Source: Dyadobacter sandarakinus
GTDB taxonomy: Bacteria > Bacteroidota > Bacteroidia > Cytophagales > Spirosomataceae
Direction of reading: 5' to 3'
Length of the DNA stretch: 64,000 nt
Assembly: GCF_016894445.1 (NCBI RefSeq)
Contig: NZ_CP056775.1
Span: 801,001 to 865,000, forward strand
In this document: positions 55,018-64,000 of the stretch, piece after piece
Position numbering within the stretch: position 1 is the stretch's first letter
How the letters are laid out: each line of letters begins with the position of its first letter
Notes under the pieces: model-generated
The model's input: the letters and a program-made list of their open reading frames with translations, nothing else
What the model was told of the DNA's origin: nothing
Databases searched by the model: none
Made by a program: the position numbers and the translations under genes

Positions 55018-55872
55018 TCAGGACAAATCCTGGGAAAAACCGGCAATGGTTTTGCCGGTCACCTTTTTGAATAAGCGGGAGAAATAATCCGGGTCGTTGA
55101 ATCCAAGGTCAAAAGCCAGCTCTTTTACCGAAGTCCATTCATTATAATACAGGCGCCTGCGCGCTTCCAGTATCAAACGGTTCGTTATAAATTCTTTGGG
55201 AGAAAGCCCTGAAAAGTGTTTGACAATCTGGTATAAGCTATCCGTACTTACTGCAAGTTCTTTCGCGATGTTCCGGACCGTCGGATGATCTGTGAGGTTG
55301 TTTTCAACAAATACCTTGAAACCGATAAACTTCTCCATTCTGTCATCCGCGGGCCTTCCATCCACTGCAAAATAAGCAGTGTTGATCTCTGTCAAAAGGC
55401 TGTTCAGATGGGCAAGGATCAGTACCGGGCTGGTGTCGGCAGTACTCAATAAACCAAGGAGAATTTCAAATACGGCTTTTAATCTGATAGCTGCCGCAGG
55501 GGAAAAACGGATTTTTTGCCGGTTAAGCGGGTTGAGCAGGAAAGGGAATCGCCGGGGCAGTCGTGAAAAGCATTCTTCATCAAATCCAAGCTTATAATAA
55601 TCAGACCCGTGGGAGGTAGCGGGGTACTGTTGAACTTGATGGGGTAGCGCAAAAAGCAATTCATGTTTCCCAATCTCCATTGTCTCCAGATCCACAATAT
55701 GCTGGCAGCGACCATCCAGAACAAAAAGGGAAAAGTAATACTGCAAGCGGCGCGTGAATCCGGATTCAGCAGCGATCTCCCTGGATAAATGTCCAAAATC
55801 CGGAGTAATAATCCGGATTGGTAATTGCTTATTCTGACTGAATTGTTCCGGAAACAAATTTACACTTCGCAT
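55018..55872 (-). CDS. AraC family transcriptional regulator
   Basis: A 284-residue regulator with a cupin-like N-terminus and a C-terminal double helix-turn-helix (about 185-280; VRNIAKELAVSTDSLYQIVK and VKELAFDLGFNDPDYFSRLF). Its start (MRSVNLFPEQFSQNKQLPIRI) differs from the 45928/57921/63448 group, so it is another subfamily. It lies upstream of the epimerase gene in the same direction. Confidence 0.9.
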   Translation of the reverse strand: MRSVNLFPEQFSQNKQLPIRIITPDFGHLSREIAAESGFTRRLQYYFSLFVLDGRCQHIVDLETMEIGKHELLFALPHQVQQYPATSHGSDYYKLGFDEECFSRLPRRFPFLLNPLNRQKIRFSPAAAIRLKAVFEILLGLLSTADTSPVLILAHLNSLLTEINTAYFAVDGRPADDRMEKFIGFKVFVENNLTDHPTVRNIAKELAVSTDSLYQIVKHFSGLSPKEFITNRLILEARRRLYYNEWTSVKELAFDLGFNDPDYFSRLFKKVTGKTIAGFSQDLS

Positions 55873-56021
55873 GTCTCACATTGATTAAGTAGTCAGATTA
55901 CAATGGCCAATATAATATGCTTTCCGTTGCCGCCCTGGTGTAAGTACTTTATGCAAACCTTCGTCAATAAAAATTAGGAAACCAAATTGAAGAAAGCCAG
56001 GCAATACCCAGTTCCCCTTAC

Positions 56022-57910
<1,889 letters not shown>

Positions 57911-57920
57911 GTTGTGAAGA

Positions 57921-58820
57921 TTAATTATTCGATAACCGGTAATCCAGAGGCGATTGGCCGACCTGCTTTTTAAATAGCCGGGTAAAGTGGGAGGGATATT
58001 TAAAGCCGATTTCGTAGGCAATTTCACTGATCGATTTACTGCTGTCCAGCACACGCTCTTTAGCAATGGTAATCAGCTTTTCCTGCAAATGCTCCTGGGC
58101 TGATTTCCCGGTTTCTTTCTTTACCAGATCACCAAAATAGTTGGCCGACAGATTCAATTGCTCAGCAAAGAATTTAACAGAAGGCAAACCCAGGATTTGG
58201 GGATTATCTGATTTGAAAAAATCGTCCATCGCACGCTCAAACCTGGCGAGCACATCTTTGTGCAAGTTGTCACGTGTGATGAACTGCCGGTCGTAGAAGC
58301 GGACGCAATAATTCAAAAATAGCTCAATGTTGCTGATGATCAGTATTTTGCTGTGTTTGTCGATCGCGTGCTCCAATTCGTAGCGGATCTTCGAAAAGCT
58401 GTCCAGGATCGTTTCCCGCTCACGGTCAGACAGGTGGAGTGCTTCATTCGCATCGTAAGAGAAAAAGCCGTAATCTTTGATCGACCGGCCCAGGGACGTG
58501 CCGCGGATCAGGTCGGGGTGGAACGTGAGCGCCCACCCGGTCGGCTGAAATGTTTTCTCCTCTTCATCAAACCCAAAAACCTGCCCGGGTGCGATGAAAA
58601 GCAATGTTCCATCCTGATAATCGTAATGGTTCCGGCCATATTTCATCTCAGCGCATTTGAGCTCTTTGAGGAAAATGATGTAAAGCTCCGAAACAAAGCG
58701 CGCGCCTTGAATGGGCGAGGACTTAGACTGATCCAGCACACTCACCAGCGGGTGCAGCGTCTTTTGTCCCCGCTGATTATTGAATTGAGAAACACTTTCC
58801 AATCTGACTATCTCGCTCAT
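57921..58820 (-). CDS. AraC family transcriptional regulator
   Basis: A 299-residue regulator, with sensing domain (HYDYQDGTLLFIAPGQVFG) and C-terminal double helix-turn-helix (SVKFFAEQLNLSANYFGDLV and SEIAYEIGFKYPSHFTRLFK). Same subfamily as 45928 and 63448. It is the first gene of the AraC-CMD-AKR run and divergent from the AraC gene at 59239. Confidence 0.9.
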   Translation of the reverse strand: MSEIVRLESVSQFNNQRGQKTLHPLVSVLDQSKSSPIQGARFVSELYIIFLKELKCAEMKYGRNHYDYQDGTLLFIAPGQVFGFDEEEKTFQPTGWALTFHPDLIRGTSLGRSIKDYGFFSYDANEALHLSDRERETILDSFSKIRYELEHAIDKHSKILIISNIELFLNYCVRFYDRQFITRDNLHKDVLARFERAMDDFFKSDNPQILGLPSVKFFAEQLNLSANYFGDLVKKETGKSAQEHLQEKLITIAKERVLDSSKSISEIAYEIGFKYPSHFTRLFKKQVGQSPLDYRLSNN

Positions 58821-59238
58821 TGCTTTTTGGTTTTGTTGAGCTAAATGTAGTACATCCCTTCTTTATCAATCACATAGCAGCTGCCTGATCGGTAATAATG
58901 GTAAGCAAATCAGGAATCCGTATAAGGCTGCATTGAGAAAGTGAGGCGGGAGTTGCTTTGCTAAATTCGAATACGAATATGGAAGCAAAACAGCTCGCAT
59001 GCATATTGACAGGCTGCTCATCGCCGGTCAGGCGCATTTAGTACGGAAGCACATACAAAAAAACCTGCGGATTTTTTTGTTTACAGGTAAAAGTATCCTG
59101 CCGGCAGCTGGAAGGATAAAGATTTTCAAACCATCTGTTAAGAATTTCAATCCAAACCTGCCCCTGAGACAGGCTCAGCGCTGAGCTTAGCAGATACTTC
59201 GTAACTTTAATGTACAGGTATGAAAAACTTACAGAGAT
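58821..59238. other. Intergenic region between two divergent AraC genes
   Basis: About 420 bases. It contains a perfect 14-base palindrome GCTCAGCGCTGAGC at 59173-59186 upstream of the rightward AraC gene, and TACATTTA as a weak -7 for the leftward one. No gene could be supported. Confidence 0.45.
59173..59186. promoter_or_regulatory. 14-bp perfect palindrome upstream of the AraC gene at 59239
   Basis: GCTCAGCGCTGAGC, directly preceded by a CTGAG half, 53 bases before the start codon. Possible operator; AraC sites are usually direct repeats, so another regulator or chance is possible. Confidence 0.35.
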
Positions 59239-60132
59239 ATGAATGGTCTGCCCATTGAAAATAGCAAGCAGCGTCCTTTGTCTGCATTCAATAGTGACTT
59301 GAAGCTGAAAGGTTTCAATGTTTTCCAGATTGAGGCTGACGGGAGTGCAACCCGGGTGTACAGCCGCAAGGATTTTTACAAAATCTGCCTCACCACCGGC
59401 AGAAGCAATATCCATTATGCCGACAGGAGTTTTGAGACGGAAGGTACCGTGCTGTTTTTCGGCAACCCGCATATTCCTTATTCCTGGGAAACACTTTCGA
59501 GCACATACGTGGGGTACACCTGCCTGTTTTCGGAAGAATTTCTGATGGCATCCAACCGGTCGGACAGCCTGCAGCAGTCGCCTCTTTTCCAGATCGGCGG
59601 AACGCCCATCATGAATATTTCGGCCGGGCAGCGCGACTTTCTGAACACGCTGTTTCAGAGGATGATCGAGGAGCAGAAGAGCGGGTATTCTTTCAAGGAC
59701 GATCTGATACGGAATTATATACATCTGATCCTGCATGAAGCCTTGAAAATGCAGCCTTCGGAAAACTATCATCACCAGAAAAATGCAGCTAACCGCATTA
59801 CTTCTGTTTTCCTGGAATTGCTGGAAAGGCAGTTCCCGATCGAAAGTGCCGACCGGCCACTGCAATTAAAGGCTGCCCAGGACTACGCTGCGCAGCTGAA
59901 TATGCACGTTAACTACCTGAACCGGGCTGTCAAGGAAATTACCGGCAAGCCGACGACGGCCCATATCACCGAGCGGGTTGCCCAGGAAGCGAAGGCACTT
60001 TTGCAGCACACAGACTGGAACATCTCAGAAATTGCCTATGCGCTGGGGTTTGAATATCCTACGTATTTCAACAACTTTTTCAAAAGAATGACCGGTACCA
60101 ACCCGAAAGCGCTGAGGATGCAGGATGTTTGA
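59239..60132 (+). CDS. AraC family transcriptional regulator
   Basis: A 297-residue regulator with an N-terminal cupin-like sensing domain (GTVLFFGNPHIPYSWETLSS) and C-terminal helix-turn-helix pair (AQLNMHVNYLNRAVKEITG and ISEIAYALGFEYPTYFNNFF). A third subfamily, distinct from the 45928 group. It stands upstream of the cupin and hydrolase genes in the same direction. Confidence 0.9.
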   Translation: MNGLPIENSKQRPLSAFNSDLKLKGFNVFQIEADGSATRVYSRKDFYKICLTTGRSNIHYADRSFETEGTVLFFGNPHIPYSWETLSSTYVGYTCLFSEEFLMASNRSDSLQQSPLFQIGGTPIMNISAGQRDFLNTLFQRMIEEQKSGYSFKDDLIRNYIHLILHEALKMQPSENYHHQKNAANRITSVFLELLERQFPIESADRPLQLKAAQDYAAQLNMHVNYLNRAVKEITGKPTTAHITERVAQEAKALLQHTDWNISEIAYALGFEYPTYFNNFFKRMTGTNPKALRMQDV

Positions 60133-60213
60133 AAATCTTAATGAATGGTTTGTTTTTCTTTACCCGCCCGGCCGTGCAGCCGGGTATTTTTGTGCCTGAC
60201 CAAAAGCTCGAAA

Positions 60214-60720
60214 ATGATGAAAAAGAAACATCTCCAGAACTTTGCATTTACGGCCATGCTCGCTGCTTTGCTTGCGTTTCCGGCAGCGGACATCCTGGCC
60301 CAGCAAAAAACCGGTTCCACTGATGTAAGTCAGGGTATTTTCCCAAAAGGTACGCAGGGACCCGCTGCCAATTTCACAGGCAAAGCCTGGAATTACAGCC
60401 TGGTACCTACGGACAGCACACTCACGACTGTGGTAGGAAACGTGTACTTCGAGCCGGGCGCGAGAAGTAACTGGCACACGCATCCCGCAGGACAAATCCT
60501 GATCATTACCGAAGGAAAAGGCTATCACCAGATCAAAGGTCAGTCCAGGGAAGAGCTCAAAAAAGGGGATGTGGTAAAATGTCCGCCGAATGTGCTGCAT
60601 TGGCACGGTGCAAGTCCTACAGTGGGTATGCAGCAGCTTTACATTCTGCCCAATACCGAAAAAGGGATCGTGGAATGGAAGCAACCGGTAACAGATCGTG
60701 AATACAACAATCAAAACTAA
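60214..60720 (+). CDS. Exported cupin domain-containing protein
   Basis: A 168-residue protein with a signal peptide (about 1-30) and a single cupin barrel: motif 1 NWHTHPAGQILIITEGKG with metal ligands His-x-His...Glu, motif 2 PPNVLHWHGA. Small cupins of this kind are linked with CMD and AKR genes and may be isomerases or carbonyl-binding enzymes. The ATG at 60214 opens the signal; the frame extends upstream to 60145. Located 81 bases after the AraC gene. Confidence 0.85.
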   Translation: MMKKKHLQNFAFTAMLAALLAFPAADILAQQKTGSTDVSQGIFPKGTQGPAANFTGKAWNYSLVPTDSTLTTVVGNVYFEPGARSNWHTHPAGQILIITEGKGYHQIKGQSREELKKGDVVKCPPNVLHWHGASPTVGMQQLYILPNTEKGIVEWKQPVTDREYNNQN

Positions 60721-60803
60721 AATCATCAGCAGGAAAGCTCCATTTACAGCAGGTACCTCTATGCTTGTGATAAAACATCATCCTGAAACATTCATTTATT
60801 AAT

Positions 60804-61868
60804 ATGAAAAAAGCATTGATACTAGTACTTGCCCTCTTCATGTTGGGGCAGGTGCATGGACAAACCAGACAAAAGCCGGCCGCAAGAGCAATGCCGGATG
60901 CTCAGCAGACTGAGCATTATACATTTCAATTGAGCGATAAGGTAACCAGGCAGCATGTATCGTATCAAAACAGGTACGGTATTACCATTTCGGCAGACTT
61001 GTATCTGCCTAAAAACCGGGGAAATGAACCCCTGGCCGCACTTGCGATCAGCGGGCCATTTGGCGCGGTAAAACAACAATCCTTGGGGTTATATGCCCAA
61101 ACGATGGCTGAGCGTGGATTTGCTGCACTCGCTTTTGACCCGTCGTACACCGGAGAGAGTGGCGGTGAGCCGCGCAATGTAGCATCACCCGACATCAATA
61201 CGGAAGATTTCAGTGCAGCCGTGGATTACCTGGGTTTGCAGCCCGCTGTCGACCGAAACCGGATCGGGATCATCGGAATTTGCGGTTTTGCAGGCATGGC
61301 TTTGAATGCATCGGCGGTTGATAAGCGTATCAGGGCGGTGGCCACGACGAGTATGTATGATATGTCGCGGGTAATGGCCAAGGGTTATTTTGATAAAACA
61401 GATGCTCAGCAGCGCACCGAAATGCTGGAACAAATGAGTTTGCAGCGCTGGGAAGATGCCCGGAAAGGTACTCCGGCGCCATCCACGCATAATTTGCCTG
61501 AAAAGCTGCAGGGCAATGAACCTCAGTTTGTGGTTGATTATTTCAATTACTACAAAACGCCGCGCGGCTTCCACAAAAACTCCATCAATTCAAATGCGGC
61601 CTGGACTGCGACCAATGCACTTTCCTTTATGAATATGCCGCTGCTGACTTACATCAAGGAAATTTCACCTCGTCCTGTTTTGCTTATTGCCGGTGAAAAT
61701 GCACATTCCCGGTATTTCAGTGAAGATGCCTACCATGCAGCCGACGAGCCCAAAGAGCTCATGATCATACCGGATGCATCCCATGTTGATTTGTATGACC
61801 AGTTCGTTAAAATTCCTTTTGAAAAGCTGAGCTCGTTTTTCAATGAAAATTTGAGCAGGGCCAATTAA
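60804..61868 (+). CDS. Exported alpha/beta hydrolase with a Cys nucleophile (dienelactone hydrolase-like)
   Basis: A 354-residue protein with a signal peptide (about 1-20, ending in VHGQ). Alpha/beta fold with the nucleophile elbow GIIGICGFAG, Cys160 in place of Ser as in dienelactone hydrolase-like families, and catalytic His in PDASHVDLYD. A lipid or ester-like substrate is likely, identity unknown. It lies 83 bases after the cupin gene in the same direction and is followed by a strong stem-loop. Confidence 0.8.
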   Translation: MKKALILVLALFMLGQVHGQTRQKPAARAMPDAQQTEHYTFQLSDKVTRQHVSYQNRYGITISADLYLPKNRGNEPLAALAISGPFGAVKQQSLGLYAQTMAERGFAALAFDPSYTGESGGEPRNVASPDINTEDFSAAVDYLGLQPAVDRNRIGIIGICGFAGMALNASAVDKRIRAVATTSMYDMSRVMAKGYFDKTDAQQRTEMLEQMSLQRWEDARKGTPAPSTHNLPEKLQGNEPQFVVDYFNYYKTPRGFHKNSINSNAAWTATNALSFMNMPLLTYIKEISPRPVLLIAGENAHSRYFSEDAYHAADEPKELMIIPDASHVDLYDQFVKIPFEKLSSFFNENLSRAN

Positions 61869-61890
61869 ATATAGCTTTCCGGGTACGGAA

Positions 61891-61929
61891 ACGCTCAGGA
61901 TGTGAAAGCTGGGCTTTCATCCTGAGCGT
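61891..61929 (+). terminator. Stem-loop after the hydrolase gene
   Basis: Arms ACGCTCAGGA / TCCTGAGCGT continued by GAAAGC / GCTTTC, three-base loop. Downstream T run is short, so termination is likely but not classical. Confidence 0.65.
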
Positions 61930-61975
61930 GCTGTCCTTGCCGGTTTTTGTTTATTGCGGCAGTCTTATCAGACCT

Positions 61976-62272
61976 TTATGTCCGTTTGCTGATCTTGTTC
62001 TGGCTGATCTGCCGCTGCATGTCAGATTTGAACCGGGCATCCTTGTGCTCCGATAGTTTCATGTGCTTGGTAGCCCGTCCCTGCACGCGCTTGCGCCACA
62101 TTCTGAAACTGCTAGGCTGCATTTCGGTACGCATGATGGCGATTACCTGCTGCTCTGATATCAGAAATTGGGCACTGATGGCTTCAAAGGGCGTGCGGTC
62201 TTCCCAGGCCATTTCAACAATGCGGTCCACTTCGTCGGGCTTTAATTCCTTTTCTTTTTCCTGCATATCCAT
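61976..62272 (-). CDS. DUF2805 / TIGR03643 family protein
   Basis: A 98-residue protein. ELKPDEVDRIVEMAWEDRTP and MWRKRVQGRATKH match the small TIGR03643 (DUF2805) family, a helical protein of unknown function with helix-turn-helix-like spacing (FEAISAQFLISEQQVIAIMR). The ATG at 62272 was chosen over the upstream frame. Convergent to the hydrolase gene. Confidence 0.8.
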   Translation of the reverse strand: MDMQEKEKELKPDEVDRIVEMAWEDRTPFEAISAQFLISEQQVIAIMRTEMQPSSFRMWRKRVQGRATKHMKLSEHKDARFKSDMQRQISQNKISKRT

Positions 62273-62465
62273 ATTGTCCGTCTTGGCAAATGTTAGGTCT
62301 AATGAGCAATCGGGCTTCCGGCTACTTCTGTTAGTACCTGTAAATATGCATGCCATCAGTCTGCCTGGGATTTCCTGAACGTAATAGGACCTTCATGTTT
62401 AACCTGAAACGAATCTCTTCATCAGCTCGGGCTGCCAGTTTGAACAGGTAGCGTTCAGGTGGATG

Positions 62466-63287
62466 TCAACCCTGTGCAGTAACTGCGACGTCGTTCCAGG
62501 ATTCCCAGGTTTGCAGCTTTTCGGCATAGACAAGTTTGGTTTTTTTGTACCCGACCTTTCCCAGAAACAAGCGCAAAGGCGGCTGCTCGCTGTCTACCAG
62601 TTTCAGGATTGCGGGAATGGTTGCCTCGGGCTTGCCGAAGTCGTCGGGCAAAAGTCCCTCGGTACTTCCCAGGCTTTGACGGATAGCGTCATAAGCAGCG
62701 ATAGTCTGGCTTTGTACCGCCGAATTACCTCCGAAGTCCGTAGTGTATCCATTGGGTTCAACCAGTGTTACATGAATTCCAAATTCCTTCACTTCGCTGG
62801 CCAGCGCCTCGCTTAACCCTTCAACAGCAAATTTGGTAGCATTATAAATGCCCAGCGTCGGGAGGGACCACACACCCAGAACACTCGAAAGCTGTATGAT
62901 ATGGCCATGTCCCTGCTGACGAAGAATGGGCAGGGCTGCCTGGGTCACCCAGAGTGTACCATATACATTCGCTTCAAAAACATCCTTTATTTCCTTTTCA
63001 CCGGCTTCTTCAACAGCGCCGAAAACACCATAACCTGCATTATTGATCACTACATCGAGGCTTCCGAAATGCTCGTAGGCCTTGTTGACGGCGTCTATAC
63101 TTTGCTGGCGGTCGGTGATATCCAGCGCGATGGGCAAAAAGCTGTCGCCGTATTGTGCAGCCAGGTCCTGTAAACCTGCGATATTACGGGAGGTAGCGGC
63201 TACTTTATCGCCCCGTTTCAAAAATGCTTCTGCCCACAATTTTCCAAATCCTTTGGATGCGCCGGTAATAAATATGGTCTTTGTCAT
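62466..63287 (-). CDS. Classical SDR family oxidoreductase
   Basis: A 273-residue NAD(P)-dependent short-chain dehydrogenase with TGASKGFGKLWAEAF (TGxxxGxG, about 8-15), NNAGYGVFG, the Ser and YNATK catalytic pair, and LVEPNGYTTDF. These reduce or oxidise small carbonyls or alcohols. Divergent from the last AraC gene, another AraC-oxidoreductase pair. Confidence 0.95.
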   Translation of the reverse strand: MTKTIFITGASKGFGKLWAEAFLKRGDKVAATSRNIAGLQDLAAQYGDSFLPIALDITDRQQSIDAVNKAYEHFGSLDVVINNAGYGVFGAVEEAGEKEIKDVFEANVYGTLWVTQAALPILRQQGHGHIIQLSSVLGVWSLPTLGIYNATKFAVEGLSEALASEVKEFGIHVTLVEPNGYTTDFGGNSAVQSQTIAAYDAIRQSLGSTEGLLPDDFGKPEATIPAILKLVDSEQPPLRLFLGKVGYKKTKLVYAEKLQTWESWNDVAVTAQG

Positions 63288-63318
63288 GATCTTGAATTTT
63301 TGTTGTTGTTAGATGTGA

Positions 63319-63326
63319 CAAAGGTA
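63319..63326 (-). promoter_or_regulatory. Candidate -7 element of the SDR gene
   Basis: On the minus strand TACCTTTG, a full TAnnTTTG match, 32 bases before the SDR ATG. The upstream triplet at 18 bases is CTG, so the -33 element is weak. Confidence 0.45.
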
Positions 63327-63447
63327 TTTCGGCCTGTGCCGGCACAGTAGCCCATTTGTCGGGAAGAATAGCACAGAAATACGAGGCGGCTTTTACCTTT
63401 ACATAAAAGAGAAAATATAATCCAGCGGCATTCCTCAGGACAGATAC

Positions 63448-64000
63448 ATGGAGAAGATCACTCATTACAAAACCATTTCGCAGCTGCATGAAAAGAGCGG
63501 GTATCCGGCGCCTGCACATCCATTGTTAAGTCTGATGACCTGTAAGGAGCTGATGAGTTACTCGCTTGGGGAATCCCGTTTTACCGGAGATTTTTACATG
63601 ATTGCCTTGAAGAAGATCAAGTCGGGCTACGTGCTTTACGGAAAGACCAGGTACGATCACGACAATGGGTCCATGGTTTTTATGAAGCCCCGGCAGATTA
63701 TCGAGGTGAGCAATGTGCAGTTTGCCGAAAAAGGCTTTGTCATTTTTGTTCACGAAGACTATCTGGCGGGTCACAGTTTGTATGAGCAGATCAGGAAGTA
63801 CGGCTATTTTGAGTACGAGATCAACGAAGCACTGCATGTTTCCCCTGCTGAGGAAATGGTGATCTGGGATTTGTATGATAAAATCAGGGCTGAATATGAC
63901 GGTGATCCGGACGAACTGAGCCGGGATATCATTTTATCTCATATTGATTCCATACTGAAATACTCGGACCGGTTCTATAAAAGGCAATTTACAGACCGCA
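63448..64000 (+). CDS. AraC family transcriptional regulator, cut by the window end
   Basis: The first 184 residues, covering the sensing domain (HPLLSLMTCKELMSYSLGES, DNGSMVFMKPRQIIEVS, NEALHVSPAEEMVIWDLYDK); the helix-turn-helix part lies outside the window. The opening residues and the FYKRQFTDR segment match the group formed by the genes at 45928 and 57921. Divergent from the SDR gene, which it probably controls. Confidence 0.85.
   Translation, partial: MEKITHYKTISQLHEKSGYPAPAHPLLSLMTCKELMSYSLGESRFTGDFYMIALKKIKSGYVLYGKTRYDHDNGSMVFMKPRQIIEVSNVQFAEKGFVIFVHEDYLAGHSLYEQIRKYGYFEYEINEALHVSPAEEMVIWDLYDKIRAEYDGDPDELSRDIILSHIDSILKYSDRFYKRQFTDR

Noticed and set aside
58999..59184. 61-codon open frame between the divergent AraC genes
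   Set aside because: No family pattern, mixed composition, and it covers the likely promoter and the palindrome.

Overview
The window looks like a chromosomal segment of an aerobic Bacteroidota bacterium of the Cytophagales, most likely near Dyadobacter/Spirosomataceae. Evidence: a gliding-motility GldC, a SusC/SusD pair with FecI-type sigma and FecR, the large plant/Bacteroidetes form of IspG, several -7 elements of the Bacteroidetes TAnnTTTG type, no Shine-Dalgarno pattern, and tRNA genes without an encoded CCA. The genus is an inference from gene content; no 16S or marker search could be run. No prophage, IS element or CRISPR array was seen.

Layout. 0-9 kb: cinA, a DUF4197 protein, gldC, then on the minus strand mmcQ/yjbR with a tiny membrane protein, ispG, and a sugar module (Gfo/Idh/MocA oxidoreductase, FHS-type sugar transporter, GHMP sugar kinase). 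9-16 kb: a 6-pyruvoyl-tetrahydropterin-synthase-like gene with folE, a long imperfect inverted repeat made of 10/20-bp units, a secreted sugar isomerase-like protein, a CDF metal transporter, NUDIX + LysE, a secreted GH127 enzyme, and an unrecognised pair (59-aa glycine-zipper peptide + 107-aa membrane protein). 16-21 kb: tRNA-Leu(GAG), deoxynucleoside kinase, trhO, GNAT, surE and a GH3-family protein. 21-28 kb: an envelope-stress locus: response regulator, histidine kinase, HtrA protease, DUF4136 protein and a secreted low-complexity protein, with 11-bp direct repeats in front of both the regulator gene and htrA. 28-35 kb: glgB, an outer-membrane protein, NUDIX, tRNA-Arg(CCG), a small AT-rich patch and a two-domain TonB-like protein. 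35-42 kb: susD, susC, fecR and an ECF sigma gene. 42-54 kb: a hybrid kinase with a histidine-rich membrane sensor, an SDR-AraC pair, a secreted isomerase-like protein with a frameshifted PQQ-type dehydrogenase/cytochrome, and a multi-PAS kinase with a degenerate receiver. 54-64 kb: four further AraC regulators, each next to oxidoreductase, cupin or hydrolase genes.

How the genes work together. The clearest repeated design is an AraC regulator placed next to a small redox or detoxification enzyme set, seen five times between 45 and 64 kb, with at least three regulators of one subfamily; this resembles an expanding set of inducible aldehyde/electrophile-response modules (inference). The second is the two-component system with HtrA, where spaced repeats suggest direct control of the protease by the linked regulator. 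The susC/susD/fecR/sigma block is a self-contained TonB-dependent uptake system with cell-surface signalling, but carries no hydrolase that would reveal its substrate.
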